A stretch of 64,000 bases of DNA from Bombus terrestris (lineage: Eukaryota > Arthropoda > Insecta > Hymenoptera > Apidae), in assembly GCF_910591885.1 (NCBI RefSeq), contig NC_063286.1, positions 1,674,001 to 1,738,000 of the forward strand. Reading direction: 5' to 3'. The notes beneath the pieces were generated by a model. That model was not told the DNA's origin, did no database searches, and was given only the letters and a program-made list of their open reading frames with translations. Below, piece by piece: positions 43,081 to 55,980 of the stretch; the stretch's first letter is position 1; each line of letters opens with the position of its first letter. The translations under genes were made by a program, and so were the position numbers.

Positions 43081-43950
43081 TAATATTATATAACGTTATA
43101 CGTGATATGGCAATACTATATAACGTTATACGTTATATAGTAATAGTATATAACGTTATACGTTATATAGTAATAGTATATAACGTTATACGTTATATAG
43201 TAATATTATATAACGTTATACGTTATATAGTAATAGTATATAACGTTATACGTTGTATAGTAATATTATATAACGTTATACGCTATTACGTAATAGTATA
43301 TAAAGTTATACGTTAATACGTAATAGTATATATCGTTATACGTTATATAGTAATAATATATAACGTTATACGTTATATAGTAATAGTATATAACGTTATG
43401 CGTTATATAGTAATAGTATATAACGTTATACGCTATTACGTAATAGTATATAAAGTTATACGTTAATACGTAATAGTATATATCGTTATACGTTATATAG
43501 TAATAATATATAACGTTATACGTTATATAGTAATAGTATATAACGTTATGCGTTATATAGTAATAGTATATAACGTTATACGTTATATAGTAATAGTATA
43601 TAACATTATACGTTATATAGTAATAGTATAGAACGTTGTACGTTATATAGTAATAGTATATAACGTTATACGTTATATAGTAATAGTATATAACGTTATA
43701 CGTTATATAGTAATAGTATATAACGTTATACGTTATATAGTAATAGTATATAACGTTATACGTTATATAGTAATATTATATAACGTTATACGTGATATGG
43801 CAATACTATATAACGTTATACGTTATATAGTAATAGTATATAACGTTATACGTTATATAGTAATAGTATATAACGTTATACGTTATATAGTAATAGTATA
43901 TTACGTTATACGTTATATAGTAATAGTATATAACGTTATACGTTATATAG

Positions 43951-44220
43951 TAATAGTATATAACGTTATACGTTAGTACGTAATAATATGCATCGATATA
44001 CGTGATATGGTAATACTATATAACGTTATACGCTATTACGTAATAGTATATAACGTTATACGTTAATACGTAATAGTATATATCGTTATACGTTATATAG
44101 TAATAGTATATAACGTTATACGTTAATGCGTAATAATATACAACGTTATACCCGATATGGCAATACTATATAACGTCATACGTTATTACGTAATAGTATA
44201 TTACGTTATACGTTATATAG
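43951..44220. repeat. Cassette C, copy 11
   Basis: Complete cassette whose eighth monomer carries TAACGTCATA, a change shared only with the copies at 46261 and 47461. It is followed 30 bp later by a deleted derivative of the cassette. Confidence 0.92.
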
Positions 44221-44250
44221 TAATAGTATATAACGTTATGCGTTATATAG

Positions 44251-44340
44251 TAATAGTATATAACGTTATACGTTAGTACGTAATAGTATACAACGTTATA
44301 CCCGATATGGCAATACTATATAACGTTATACGTTATTACG
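44251..44340. repeat. Deleted cassette C derivative, copy 1
   Basis: The GTTAGTACG monomer that opens the cassette is joined straight to TAATAGTATA CAACG CCCGATATGG and CAATACTATA/CGTTATTACG. Five internal monomers (150 bp) are lost in register. Two further CGTTATTACG monomers follow. Confidence 0.85.
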
Positions 44341-46260
44341 TAATAGTATATAACGTTATACGTTATTACGTAATAGTATATAACGTTATACGTTATTACG
44401 TAATAGTATATAACGTTATACGTTATATAGTAATAGTATATAACGTTATACGTTAATGCGTTATAGTATATAACGTTATACGTTATATAGTAATATTATA
44501 TAACGTTATACGTTATATAGTAATAGTATATAACGTTATACGTTATATAGTAATAGTATATAACGTTATACGTTATATAGTAATAGTATATAACGTTATA
44601 CGTTATATAGTAATAGTATATAACGTTATACGTTAATGCGTAATAGTATATAACGTTATACGTTATATAGTAATAGTATATAACGTTATACGTTATATAG
44701 TAATAGTATATAACGTTATACGTTATATAGTAATAGTATATAACGTTATACGTTATATAGTAATAGTATATAACGTTATACGTTATATAGTAATAGTATA
44801 TAACGTTATACGTTATATAGTAATAGTATATAACGTTATCCGTTATATAGTAATAGTATATAACGTTATGCGTTATATAGTAGTAGTATATAACGTCATA
44901 CGTTATATAGTAATAGTATATAACGTTATACGTTATATAGTAATAGTATATAACGTTATACGTTATATGGTAATAGTATATAACGTTATACGTTATATAG
45001 TAATATTATATAACGTTATACGTGATATGGCAATACTATATAACGTTATACGTTATATAGTAATAGTATATAACGTTATACGTTATATAGTAATAGTATA
45101 TAACGTTATACGTTATATGGTAATAGTATATAACGTTATACGTTATATAGTAATAGTATATAACGTTATGCGTTATATGGTAATAGTATATAACGTTATA
45201 CGTTATATAGTAATAGTATATAACGTTATACGTTATGTAGTAATAGTATATAACGTTATACGTTATATAGTAATAGTATATAACGTTATACGTTATATAG
45301 TAATAGTATATAACGTTATACGTTATATAGTAATAGTATATAACGTTATACGTTATATAGTAATAGTATATAACGTTATACGTCATATAGTAATATTATA
45401 TAACGTTATACGTGATATGGCAATACTATATAACGTTATACGTTATATAGTAATAGTATATAACGTTATACGTTATATAGTAATAGTATATAACGTTATA
45501 CGTTATATAGTAATATTATATAACGTTATACGTTATATAGTAATAGTATATAACGTTATACGTTGTATAGTAATATTATATAACGTTATACGCTATTACG
45601 TAATAGTATATAAAGTTATACGTTAATACGTAATAGTATATATCGTTATACGTTATATAGTAATAATATATAACGTTATACGTTATATAGTAATAGTATA
45701 TAACGTTATGCGTTATATAGTAATAGTATATAACGTTATACGCTATTACGTAATAGTATATAAAGTTATACGTTAATACGTAATAGTATATATCGTTATA
45801 CGTTATATAGTAATAATATATAACGTTATACGTTATATAGTAATAGTATATAACGTTATACGTTATATAGTAATAGTATATAACGTTATACGTTATATAG
45901 TAATAGTATATAACATTATACGTTATATAGTAATAGTATAGAACGTTGTACGTTATATAGTAATAGTATATAACGTTATACGTTATATAGTAATAGTATA
46001 TAACGTTATACGTTATATAGTAATAGTATATAACGTTATACGTTATATAGTAATAGTATATAACGTTATACGTTATATAGTAATATTATATAACGTTATA
46101 CGTGATATGGCAATACTATATAACGTTATACGTTATATAGTAATAGTATATAACGTTATACGTTATATAGTAATAGTATATAACGTTATACGTTATATAG
46201 TAATAGTATATTACGTTATACGTTATATAGTAATAGTATATAACGTTATACGTTATATAG

Positions 46261-46530
46261 TAATAGTATATAACGTTATACGTTAGTACGTAATAATATG
46301 CATCGATATACGTGATATGGTAATACTATATAACGTTATACGCTATTACGTAATAGTATATAACGTTATACGTTAATACGTAATAGTATATATCGTTATA
46401 CGTTATATAGTAATAGTATATAACGTTATACGTTAATGCGTAATAATATACAACGTTATACCCGATATGGCAATACTATATAACGTCATACGTTATTACG
46501 TAATAGTATATTACGTTATACGTTATATAG
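46261..46530. repeat. Cassette C, copy 12
   Basis: Complete cassette with the TAACGTCATA mark in its eighth monomer; 2,310 bp after copy 11. Confidence 0.92.
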
Positions 46531-46560
46531 TAATAGTATATAACGTTATGCGTTATATAG

Positions 46561-46650
46561 TAATAGTATATAACGTTATACGTTAGTACGTAATAGTATA
46601 CAACGTTATACCCGATATGGCAATACTATATAACGTTATACGTTATTACG
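46561..46650. repeat. Deleted cassette C derivative, copy 2
   Basis: Same 150-bp internal loss as at 44251. It is followed directly by a consensus monomer, with no additional CGTTATTACG monomers. Confidence 0.85.
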
Positions 46651-47460
46651 TAATAGTATATAACGTTATACGTTATATAGTAATAGTATATAACGTTATA
46701 CGTTAATGCGTTATAGTATATAACGTTATACGTTATATAGTAATATTATATAACGTTATACGTTATATAGTAATAGTATATAACGTTATACGTTATATAG
46801 TAATAGTATATAACGTTATACGTTATATAGTAATAGTATATAACGTTATACGTTAATGCGTAATAGTATATAACGTTATACGTTACATAGTAATAGTATA
46901 TAACGTTATACGTTAATGCGTAATAGTATATAACGTTATACGTTATATAGTAATAGTATATAACGTTATACGTTATATAGTAATAGTATATAACGTTATA
47001 CGTTATATAGTAATAGTATATAACGTTATACGTTATATAGTAATAGTATATAACGTTATACGTTATATAGTAATAGTATATAACGTTATTCGTTATATAG
47101 TAATAGTATATAACGTTATACGTTATATAGTAATAGTATAGAACGTTGTACGTTATATAGTAATAGTATATAACGTTATACGTTATATAGTAATAGTATA
47201 TAACGTTATACGTTATATAGTAATAGTATATAACGTTATACGTTATATAGTAATAGTATATAACGTTATACGTTATATAGTAATATTATATAACGTTATA
47301 CGTGATATGGCAATACTATATAACGTTATACGTTATATAGTAATAGTATATAACGTTATACGTTATATAGTAATAGTATATAACGTTATACGTTATATAG
47401 TAATAGTATATTACGTTATACGTTATATAGTAATAGTATATAACGTTATACGTTATATAG

Positions 47461-47730
47461 TAATAGTATATAACGTTATACGTTAGTACGTAATAATATG
47501 CATCGATATACGTGATATGGTAATACTATATAACGTTATACGCTATTACGTAATAGTATATAACGTTATACGTTAATACGTAATAGTATATATCGTTATA
47601 CGTTATATAGTAATAGTATATAACGTTATACGTTAATGCGTAATAATATACAACGTTATACCCGATATGGCAATACTATATAACGTCATACGTTATTACG
47701 TAATAGTATATTACGTTATACGTTATATAG
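47461..47730. repeat. Cassette C, copy 13
   Basis: Complete cassette with the TAACGTCATA mark; 1,200 bp after copy 12. Confidence 0.92.
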
Positions 47731-47760
47731 TAATAGTATATAACGTTATGCGTTATATAG

Positions 47761-47850
47761 TAATAGTATATAACGTTATACGTTAGTACGTAATAGTATA
47801 CAACGTTATACCCGATATGGCAATACTATATAACGTTATACGTTATTACG
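47761..47850. repeat. Deleted cassette C derivative, copy 3
   Basis: Same internal loss as at 44251, followed by two CGTTATTACG monomers as in the first derivative. Confidence 0.85.
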
Positions 47851-48420
47851 TAATAGTATATAACGTTATACGTTATTACGTAATAGTATATAACGTTATA
47901 CGTTATTACGTAATAGTATATAACGTTATACGTTATATAGTAATAGTATATAACGTTATACGTTAATGCGTTATAGTATATAACGTTATACGTTATATAG
48001 TAATATTATATAACGTTATACGTTATATAGTAATAGTATATAACGTTATACGTTATATAGTAATAGTATATAACGTTATACGTTATATAGTAATAGTATA
48101 TAACGTTATACGTTAATGCGTAATAGTATATAACGTTATACGTTACATAGTAATAGTATATAACGTTATACGTTAATGCGTAATAGTATATAACGTTATA
48201 CGTTATATAGTAATAGTATATAACGTTATACGTTATATAGTAATAGTATATAACGTTATACGTTATATAGTAATAGTATATAACGTTATACGTTATATAG
48301 TAATAGTATACAACGTTATACGTTATATAGTAATAGTATATAACGTTATTCGTTATATAGTAATAGTATATAACGTTATACGTTATATAGTAATAGTATA
48401 TAACGTTATTCGTTATATAG

Positions 48421-50780
48421 TAATAGTATATAACGTTATACGTTATATAGTAATAGTATATAACGTTATACGTTATATAGTAATAGTATATAACGTTATG
48501 CGTTATGTAGTAATAGTATATAACGTTATACGTTATATAGTAATAGTATATAACGTTATGCGTTATGTAGTAATAGTATATAACGTTATACGTTATATAG
48601 TAATAGTATAGAACGTTGTACGTTATATAGTAATAGTATATAACGTTATACGTGATATGGCAATACTATATAACGTTATACGTTATATAGTAATAGTATA
48701 TAACGTTATACGTTAATGCGTAATAGTATATAACGTTATACGTTACATAGTAATAGTATATAAAGTTATACGTTAATGCGTAATAGTATATAACGTTATA
48801 CGTTATATAGTAATATTATATAACGTTATACGTGATATAGCAATACTATATAACGTTATACGTTATATAGTAATAGTATAGAACGTTGTACGTTATATAG
48901 TAATAGTATCTAACGTTATACGTGATATGGTAATAGTATATAACGTTATACGTGATATAGTAATAGAATATAACGTTATTCGTGATATGGCAATACTATA
49001 TAACGTTATACGTTATATAGTAATAGTATATAACGTTATACGTTATATAGTAATAGTATATAACGTTATACGTTATATAGTAATAGTATATAACGTTATA
49101 CGTTATATAGTAATAGTATATAACGTTATACGTTATATAGTAATAGTATATAACGTTATACGTTATATAGTAATATTATATAACGTTATACGTGATATGG
49201 CAATACTATATAACGTTATACGTTATATAGTAATAGTATATAACGTTATACGTTATATAGTAATAGTATATAACGTTATACGTTATATAGTAATAGTATA
49301 TAACGTTATACGTTATATAGTAATAGTATATAACGTTATGCGTTATATGGTAATAGTATATAACGTTATACGTTATATGGTAATAGTATATAACGTTATA
49401 CGTTACATAGTAATAGTATATAACGTTATACGTTAATGCGTAATAGTATATAACGTTATACGTTAATGCGTAATAGTATATAACGTTATACGTTATATAG
49501 TAATATTATATAACGTTATACGTGATATGGCAATACTATATAACGTTATACGTTATATAGTAATAGTATATAACATTATACGTTATATAGTAATAGTATA
49601 GAACGTTGTACGTTATATAGTAATAGTATATAACGTTATACGTTATATAGTAATAGTATATAACGTTATACGTTATATAGTAATATTATATAACGTTATA
49701 CGTGATATGGCAATACTATATAACGTTATACGTTATATAGTAATAGTATATAACGTTATACGTTATATAGTAATAGTATATAACGTTATACGTTATATAG
49801 TAATAGTATATAACGTTATACGTTGTATAGTAATATTATATAACGTTATACGTTATATAGTAATAGTATATAACGTTATACGTTAATACGTAATAGTATA
49901 TATCGTTATACGTTATATAGTAATAGTATATAACATTATACGTTATATAGCAATAGTATATAACGTTATACGTTATATAGTAATATTATATAACGTTATA
50001 CGTGATATGGCAATACTATATAACGTTATGCGTTATATAGTAATAGTATATAACGATATACGTTATATAGTAATAGTATATAACGTTATACGTTATATAG
50101 TAATAGTATATAACGTTATACGTTATATAGTAATAGTATATAACGTTATGCGTTATATGGTAATAGTATAGAACGTTGTACGTTATATAGTAATAGTATA
50201 TAACGTTATACGTGATATGGTAATAGTATATAACGTTATACGTGATATAGTAAGCGTATATAACGTTATTCGTTATATGGCAATACTATATAACGTTATG
50301 CGTTATATAGTAATAGTATAGAACGTTATACGTTATATAGTAATAGTAAATAACGTTATACGTTATGTAGTAATAGTATAGAACGTTATACGTTATATAG
50401 TAATAGTATATAACGTTATACGTTATATAGTAATAGTATAGAACGTTATACGTTATATAGTAATAGTATATAACGTTATACGTTATGTAGTAATAGTATA
50501 TAACGTTATACGTTATATAGTAATAGTATATAACGTTATACGTTATGTAGTAATAGTATATAACGTTATACGTCATATAGTAATAGTATATAACGTTATA
50601 CGTTATATAGAAGTAGTATATAACGTTATACGTTATATAGTAGTAGTATATAACGTTATACGTCATATAGTAATAGTATATAACGTTATACGTTATATAG
50701 TAGTAGTATATAACGTTATACGTTATATAGTAGTAGTATATAACGTTATACGTTATATAGTAGTAGTATATAACGTTATA
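48421..50780. repeat. Third copy of the 20,881-23,240 block
   Basis: Matches 20881-23240 at a constant offset of 27,540 bp, and 6.9-9.27 kb less exactly. Landmarks are TAACGTTATG/TGTAG pairs (48481, 48541), TAAAGTTATA (48751), TAATAGAATA (48961), TAACGATATA (50041) and TAATAGTAAA (50341). Private changes are GTATCTAACG (48901), TAAGCGTATA (50251) and AAGTAGTATA (50611). Confidence 0.87.
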
Positions 50781-52260
50781 CGTTATATAGTATTAGTATA
50801 TAACGTTATACGTGATATGGCAATACTATATAACGTTATACGTTATATAGTAATAGTATATAACGTTATACGTTATATAGTAATAGTATATAACGTTATA
50901 CGTTATATAGTAATAGTATATAACGTTATACGTTATATAGTAATAGTATATAACGTTATGCGTTATATGGTAATAGTATATAACGTTATACGTTATATGG
51001 TAATAGTATATAACGTTATACGTTACATAGTAATAGTATATAACGTTATACGTTAATGCGTAATAGTATATAACGTTATACGTTAATGCGTAATAGTATA
51101 TAACGTTATACGTTATATAGTAATATTATATAACGTTATACGTGATATGGCAATACTATATAACGTTATACGTTATATAGTAATAGTATATAACGTTATA
51201 CGTTATATAGTAATAGTATATAACGTTATACGTTATATAGTAATAGTATATAACGTTATACGTTGTATAGTAATATTATATAACGTTATACGTTATATAG
51301 TAATAGTATATAACGTTATACGTTAATACGTAATAGTATATATCGTTATACGTTATATAGTAATAGTATATAACATTATACGTTATATAGCAATAGTATA
51401 TAACGTTATACGTTATATAGTAATATTATATAACGTTATACGTGATATGGCAATACTATATAACGTTATGCGTTATATAGTAATAGTATATAACGATATA
51501 CGTTATATAGTAATAGTATATAACGTTATACGTTATATAGTAATAGTATATAACGTTATACGTTATATAGTAATAGTATATAACGTTATGCGTTATATGG
51601 TAATAGTATAGAACGTTGTACGTTATATAGTAATAGTATATAACGTTATACGTGATATGGTAATAGTATATAACGTTATACGTGATATAGTAAGCGTATA
51701 TAACGTTATTCGTGATATGGCAATACTATATAACGTTATGCGTTATATAGTAATAGTATAGAACGTTATACGTTATATAGTAATAGTAAATAACGTTATA
51801 CGTTATGTAGTAATAGTATAGAACGTTATACGTTATATAGTAATAGTATATAACGTTATACGTTATATAGTAATAGTATAGAACGTTATACGTTATATAG
51901 TAATAGTATATAACGTTATACGTTATGTAGTAATAGTATATAACGTTATACGTTATATAGTAATAGTATATAACGTTATACGTTATGTAGTAATAGTATA
52001 TAACGTTATACGTCATATAGTAATAGTATATAACGTTATACGTTATATAGAAGTAGTATATAACGTTATACGTTATATAGTAGTAGTATATAACGTTATA
52101 CGTCATATAGTAATAGTATATAACGTTATACGTTATATAGTAGTAGTATATAACGTTATACGTTATATAGTAGTAGTATATAACGTTATACGTTATATAG
52201 TAGTAGTATATAACGTTATACGTTATATAATATTACTATATAACGTATAACGTGATATGG
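50281..52260. repeat. 1,440-bp tandem marked by TAAGCGTATA and AAGTAGTATA
   Basis: TAAGCGTATA (50251/51691), TAATAGTAAA (50341/51781) and AAGTAGTATA (50611/52051) each occur exactly twice at 1,440 bp spacing. Private marks shared only by neighbours show a recent local duplication. The second copy ends in the inverted monomer at 52228-52250. Confidence 0.88.
52228..52250 (-). other. 23-bp inverted segment covering both loops
   Basis: Both the 11-nt loop (TAATATTACTA) and the following 5-nt core loop (TATAA) are inverted, with the shared arm TATAACG between them. The 23 bp together are the exact reverse complement of a segment found in direct orientation at 376-398 and elsewhere. This is the longest inverted piece seen, close to one monomer. 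Confidence 0.86.
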
Positions 52261-53370
52261 CAATACTATATAACGTTATACGTTATATAGTAATAGTATA
52301 TAACGTTATACGTTATATAGTAATAGTATATAACGTTATACGTTATATAGTAATAGTATATAACGTTATACGTTATATAGTAATAGTATATAACGTTATG
52401 CGTTATATGGTAATAGTATATAACGTTATACGTTATATGGTAATAGTATATAACGTTATACGTTACATAGTAATAGTATATAACGTTATACGTTAATGCG
52501 TAATAGTATATAACGTTATACGTTAATGCGTAATAGTATATAACGTTATACGTTATATAGTAATATTATATAACGTTATACGTGATATGGCAATACTATA
52601 TAACGTTATACGTTATATAGTAATAGTATAGAACGTTGTACGTTATATAGTAATAGTATATAACGTTATACGTGATATGGTAATAGTATATAACGTTATA
52701 CGTGATATAGTAATAGTATATAACGTTATTCGTGATATGGCAATACTATATAACGTTATACGTTATATAGTAATAGTATATAACGTTATACGTTATATAG
52801 TAATAGTATATAACGTTATACGTTATATAGTAATAGTATATAACGTTATACGTTGTATAGTAATATTATATAACGTTATACGTTATATAGTAATAGTATA
52901 TAACGTTATACGTTAATACGTAATAGTATATATCGTTATACGTTATATAGTAATAGTATATAACATTATACGTTATATAGTAATAGTATATAACGTTATA
53001 CGTTATATAGTAATATTATATAACGTTGTACGTGATATGGCAATACTATATAACGTTATACGTTATATAGTAATAGTATATAACGTTATACGTTATATAG
53101 TAATAGTATATAACGTTATACGTTATATAGTAATAGTATATAACGTTATACGTTATATAGTAATAGTATATAACGTTATACGTTATATAGTAATAGTATA
53201 TAACGTTATACGTTATATAGTAATAGTATATAACGTTATACGTTATATAGTAGTAGTATATAACGTTATACGTTATATAGTAGTAGTATATAACGTTATA
53301 CGTTATATAGTAGTAGTATATAACGTTATACGTTATATAGTATTAGTATATAACGTTATACGTGATATGG
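52261..53370. repeat. 1,110-bp tandem unit, first copy
   Basis: Variant order from 52261 to about 53250 recurs from 53371 (offset 1,110 bp): CGTTACATAG, CGTTAATGCG pair, GAACGTTGTA, CGTGATATAG, TAACGTTATT, CGTTGTATAG, TAACATTATA, then TAACGTTGTA with CGTGATATGG (53011/54121). 52261-53010 also matches 15961-16710 at 36,300 bp. Confidence 0.86.
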
Positions 53371-54480
53371 CAATACTATATAACGTTATACGTTATATAG
53401 TAATAGTATATAACGTTATACGTTATATAGTAATAGTATATAACGTTATACGTTATATAGTAATAGTATATAACGTTATACGTTATATAGTAATAGTATA
53501 TAACGTTATGCGTTATATGGTAATAGTATATAACGTTATACGTTATATGGTAATAGTATATAACGTTATACGTTACATAGTAATAGTATATAACGTTATA
53601 CGTTAATGCGTAATAGTATATAACGTTATACGTTAATGCGTAATAGTATATAACGTTATACGTTATATAGTAATATTATATAACGTTATACGTGATATGG
53701 CAATACTATATAACGTTATACGTTATATAGTAATAGTATAGAACGTTGTACGTTATATAGTAATAGTATATAACGTTATACGTGATATGGTAATAGTATA
53801 TAACGTTATACGTGATATAGTAATAGTATATAACGTTATTCGTGATATGGCAATACTATATAACGTTATACGTTATATAGTAATAGTATATAACGTTATA
53901 CGTTATATAGTAATAGTATATAACGTTATACGTTATATAGTAATAGTATATAACGTTATACGTTGTATAGTAATATTATATAACGTTATACGTTATATAG
54001 TAATAGTATATAACGTTATACGTTAATACGTAATAGTATATAACGTTATACGTTATATAGTAATAGTATATAACATTATACGTTATATAGTAATAGTATA
54101 TAACGTTATACGTTATATAGTAATATTATATAACGTTGTACGTGATATGGCAATACTATATAACGTTATACGTTATATAGTAATAGTATATAACGTTATA
54201 CGTTATATAGTAATAGTATATAACGTTATACGTTATATAGTAATAGTATATAACGTTATACGTTATATAGTAATAGTATATAACGTTATACGTTATATAG
54301 TAATAGTATATAACGTTATACGTTATATAGTAATAGTGTATAACGTTATACGTTATATAGTAATAGTGTATAACGTTATACGTTATATAGTAATAGTGTA
54401 TAACGTTATACGTTATATAGTAATAGTGTATAACGTTATACGTTATATAGTAATAGTATATAACGTTATACGTTATATAG
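53371..54480. repeat. 1,110-bp tandem unit, second copy
   Basis: Copies 52261-53250. It then enters the TAATAGTGTA run where the first copy has TAGTAGTATA monomers. At 54031 it has consensus TAACG where the first copy (52921) and paralogues have TATCG, which suggests conversion or back-mutation. Confidence 0.84.
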
Positions 54481-55980
54481 TAATAGTATATAACGTTATA
54501 CGTTATATAGTAATAGTATATAACGTTATACGTTATATAGTAATAGTATATAACGTTATACGTTAATGCGTAATAGTATATAACGTTATACGTTACATAG
54601 TAATAGTATATAACGTTATACGTTAATGCGTAATAGTATATAACGTTATACGTTAATGCGTAATAGTATATAACGTTATACGTTATATAGTAATATTATA
54701 TAACGTTATACGTGATATGGCAATACTATATAACGTTATACGTTATATAGTAATAGTATAGAACGTTATACGTGATATGGTAATAGTATATAACGTTATA
54801 CGTTATATAGTAATAGTATATAACGTTATACGTTATATAGTAATAGTATATAACGTTATACGTTGTATAGTAATATTATATAACGTTATACGTTGTATAG
54901 TAATATTATATAACGTTATACGTTATATAGTAATAGTATATAACGTTATACGTTAATACGTAATAGTATATATCGTTATACGTTATATAGTAATAGTATA
55001 TAACATTATACGTTATATAGTAATAGTATAGAACGTTGTACGTTATATAGTAATAGTATATAACGTTATACGTTATATAGTAATAGTATATAACGTTATA
55101 CGTTATATAGTAATATTATATAACGTTATACGTGATATGGCAATACTATATAACGTTATACGTTATATAGTAATAGTATATAACGTTATACGTTATATAG
55201 TAATAGTATATAACGTTATACGTTATATAGTAATAGTATATAACGTTATACGTTGTAAGGTAATATTATATAACGTTATACGTTATATAGTAATAGTATA
55301 TAACGTTATACGTTAATACGTAATAGTATATATCGTTATACGTTATATAGTAATAGTATATAACATTATACGTTATATAGCAATAGTATATAACGTTATA
55401 CGTTATATAGTAATATTATATAACGTTATACGTGATATGGCAATACTATATAACGTTATGCGTTATATAGTAATAGTATATAACGATATACGTTATATAG
55501 TAATAGTATATAACGTTATACGTTATATAGTAATAGTATATAACGTTATACGTTATATAGTAATAGTATATAACGTTATGCGTTATATGGTAATAGTATA
55601 GAACGTTGTACGTTATATAGTAATAGTATATAACGTTATACGTGATATGGTAATAGTATATAACGTTATACGTGATATAGTAATAGTATATAACGTTATT
55701 CGTGATATGGCAATACTATATAACGTTATGCGTTATATAGTAATAGTATAGAACGTTATACGTTATATAGTAATAGTAAATAACGTTATACGGTATGTAG
55801 TAATAGTATAGAACGTCATACGTTATATAGTAATAGTATATAACGTTATACGTTATATAGTAATAGTATAGAACGTTATACGTTATATAGTAATAGTATA
55901 TAACGTTATACGTTATGTAGTAATAGTATATAACGTTATACGTTATATAGTAATAGTATATAACGTTATACGTTATGTAG
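53731..55980. repeat. Start of colinear superblock S, copy 2
   Basis: Copy of 31501-33750 at 22,230 bp. Private changes are CGTTGTAAGG at 55231, CGGTATGTAG in the TAATAGTAAA monomer at 55771, and TAACG changed to GAACGTCATA at 55801. Confidence 0.88.
54331..54450. repeat. Second run of four TAATAGTGTA monomers
   Basis: Exact paralogue of 32101-32220 at 22,230 bp. The tandem expansion to four copies therefore predates the superblock duplication. Confidence 0.9.

Larger units (their letters stand above)
43081..45390. repeat. 2,310-bp tandem unit, first copy
   Basis: 43081-44340 recurs from 45391 at an offset of 2,310 bp. The unit has a twofold CGCTATTACG/TAAAGTTATA/TATCGTTATA/TAATAATATA sub-block (43261-43380 and 43411-43530), a GAACGTTGTA monomer, a C cassette and a deleted C cassette. 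Two CGTTATTACG monomers at 44341-44400 are missing from the second copy, so the offset falls to 2,250 bp at the TTATAGTATA monomer (44461/46711). Confidence 0.86.
45391..47280. repeat. 2,310-bp tandem unit, second copy, overlapping a 1,200-bp tandem
   Basis: Repeats 43081-44900 in order. From 45931 the order also recurs 1,200 bp downstream (GAACGTTGTA 45931/47131, CAATACTATA 46111/47311, cassettes 46261/47461). Confidence 0.85.
47281..48420. repeat. 1,200-bp tandem unit, second copy
   Basis: Continues the order of 46081-47130: junction CGTGATATGG/CAATACTATA, TTACGTTATA, cassette C, deleted cassette, TTATAGTATA at 47971, CGTTAATGCG and CGTTACATAG (48121-48180), then TAACGTTATT at 48331 and 48391. 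A CAACG monomer at 48301 is private. Confidence 0.83.
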
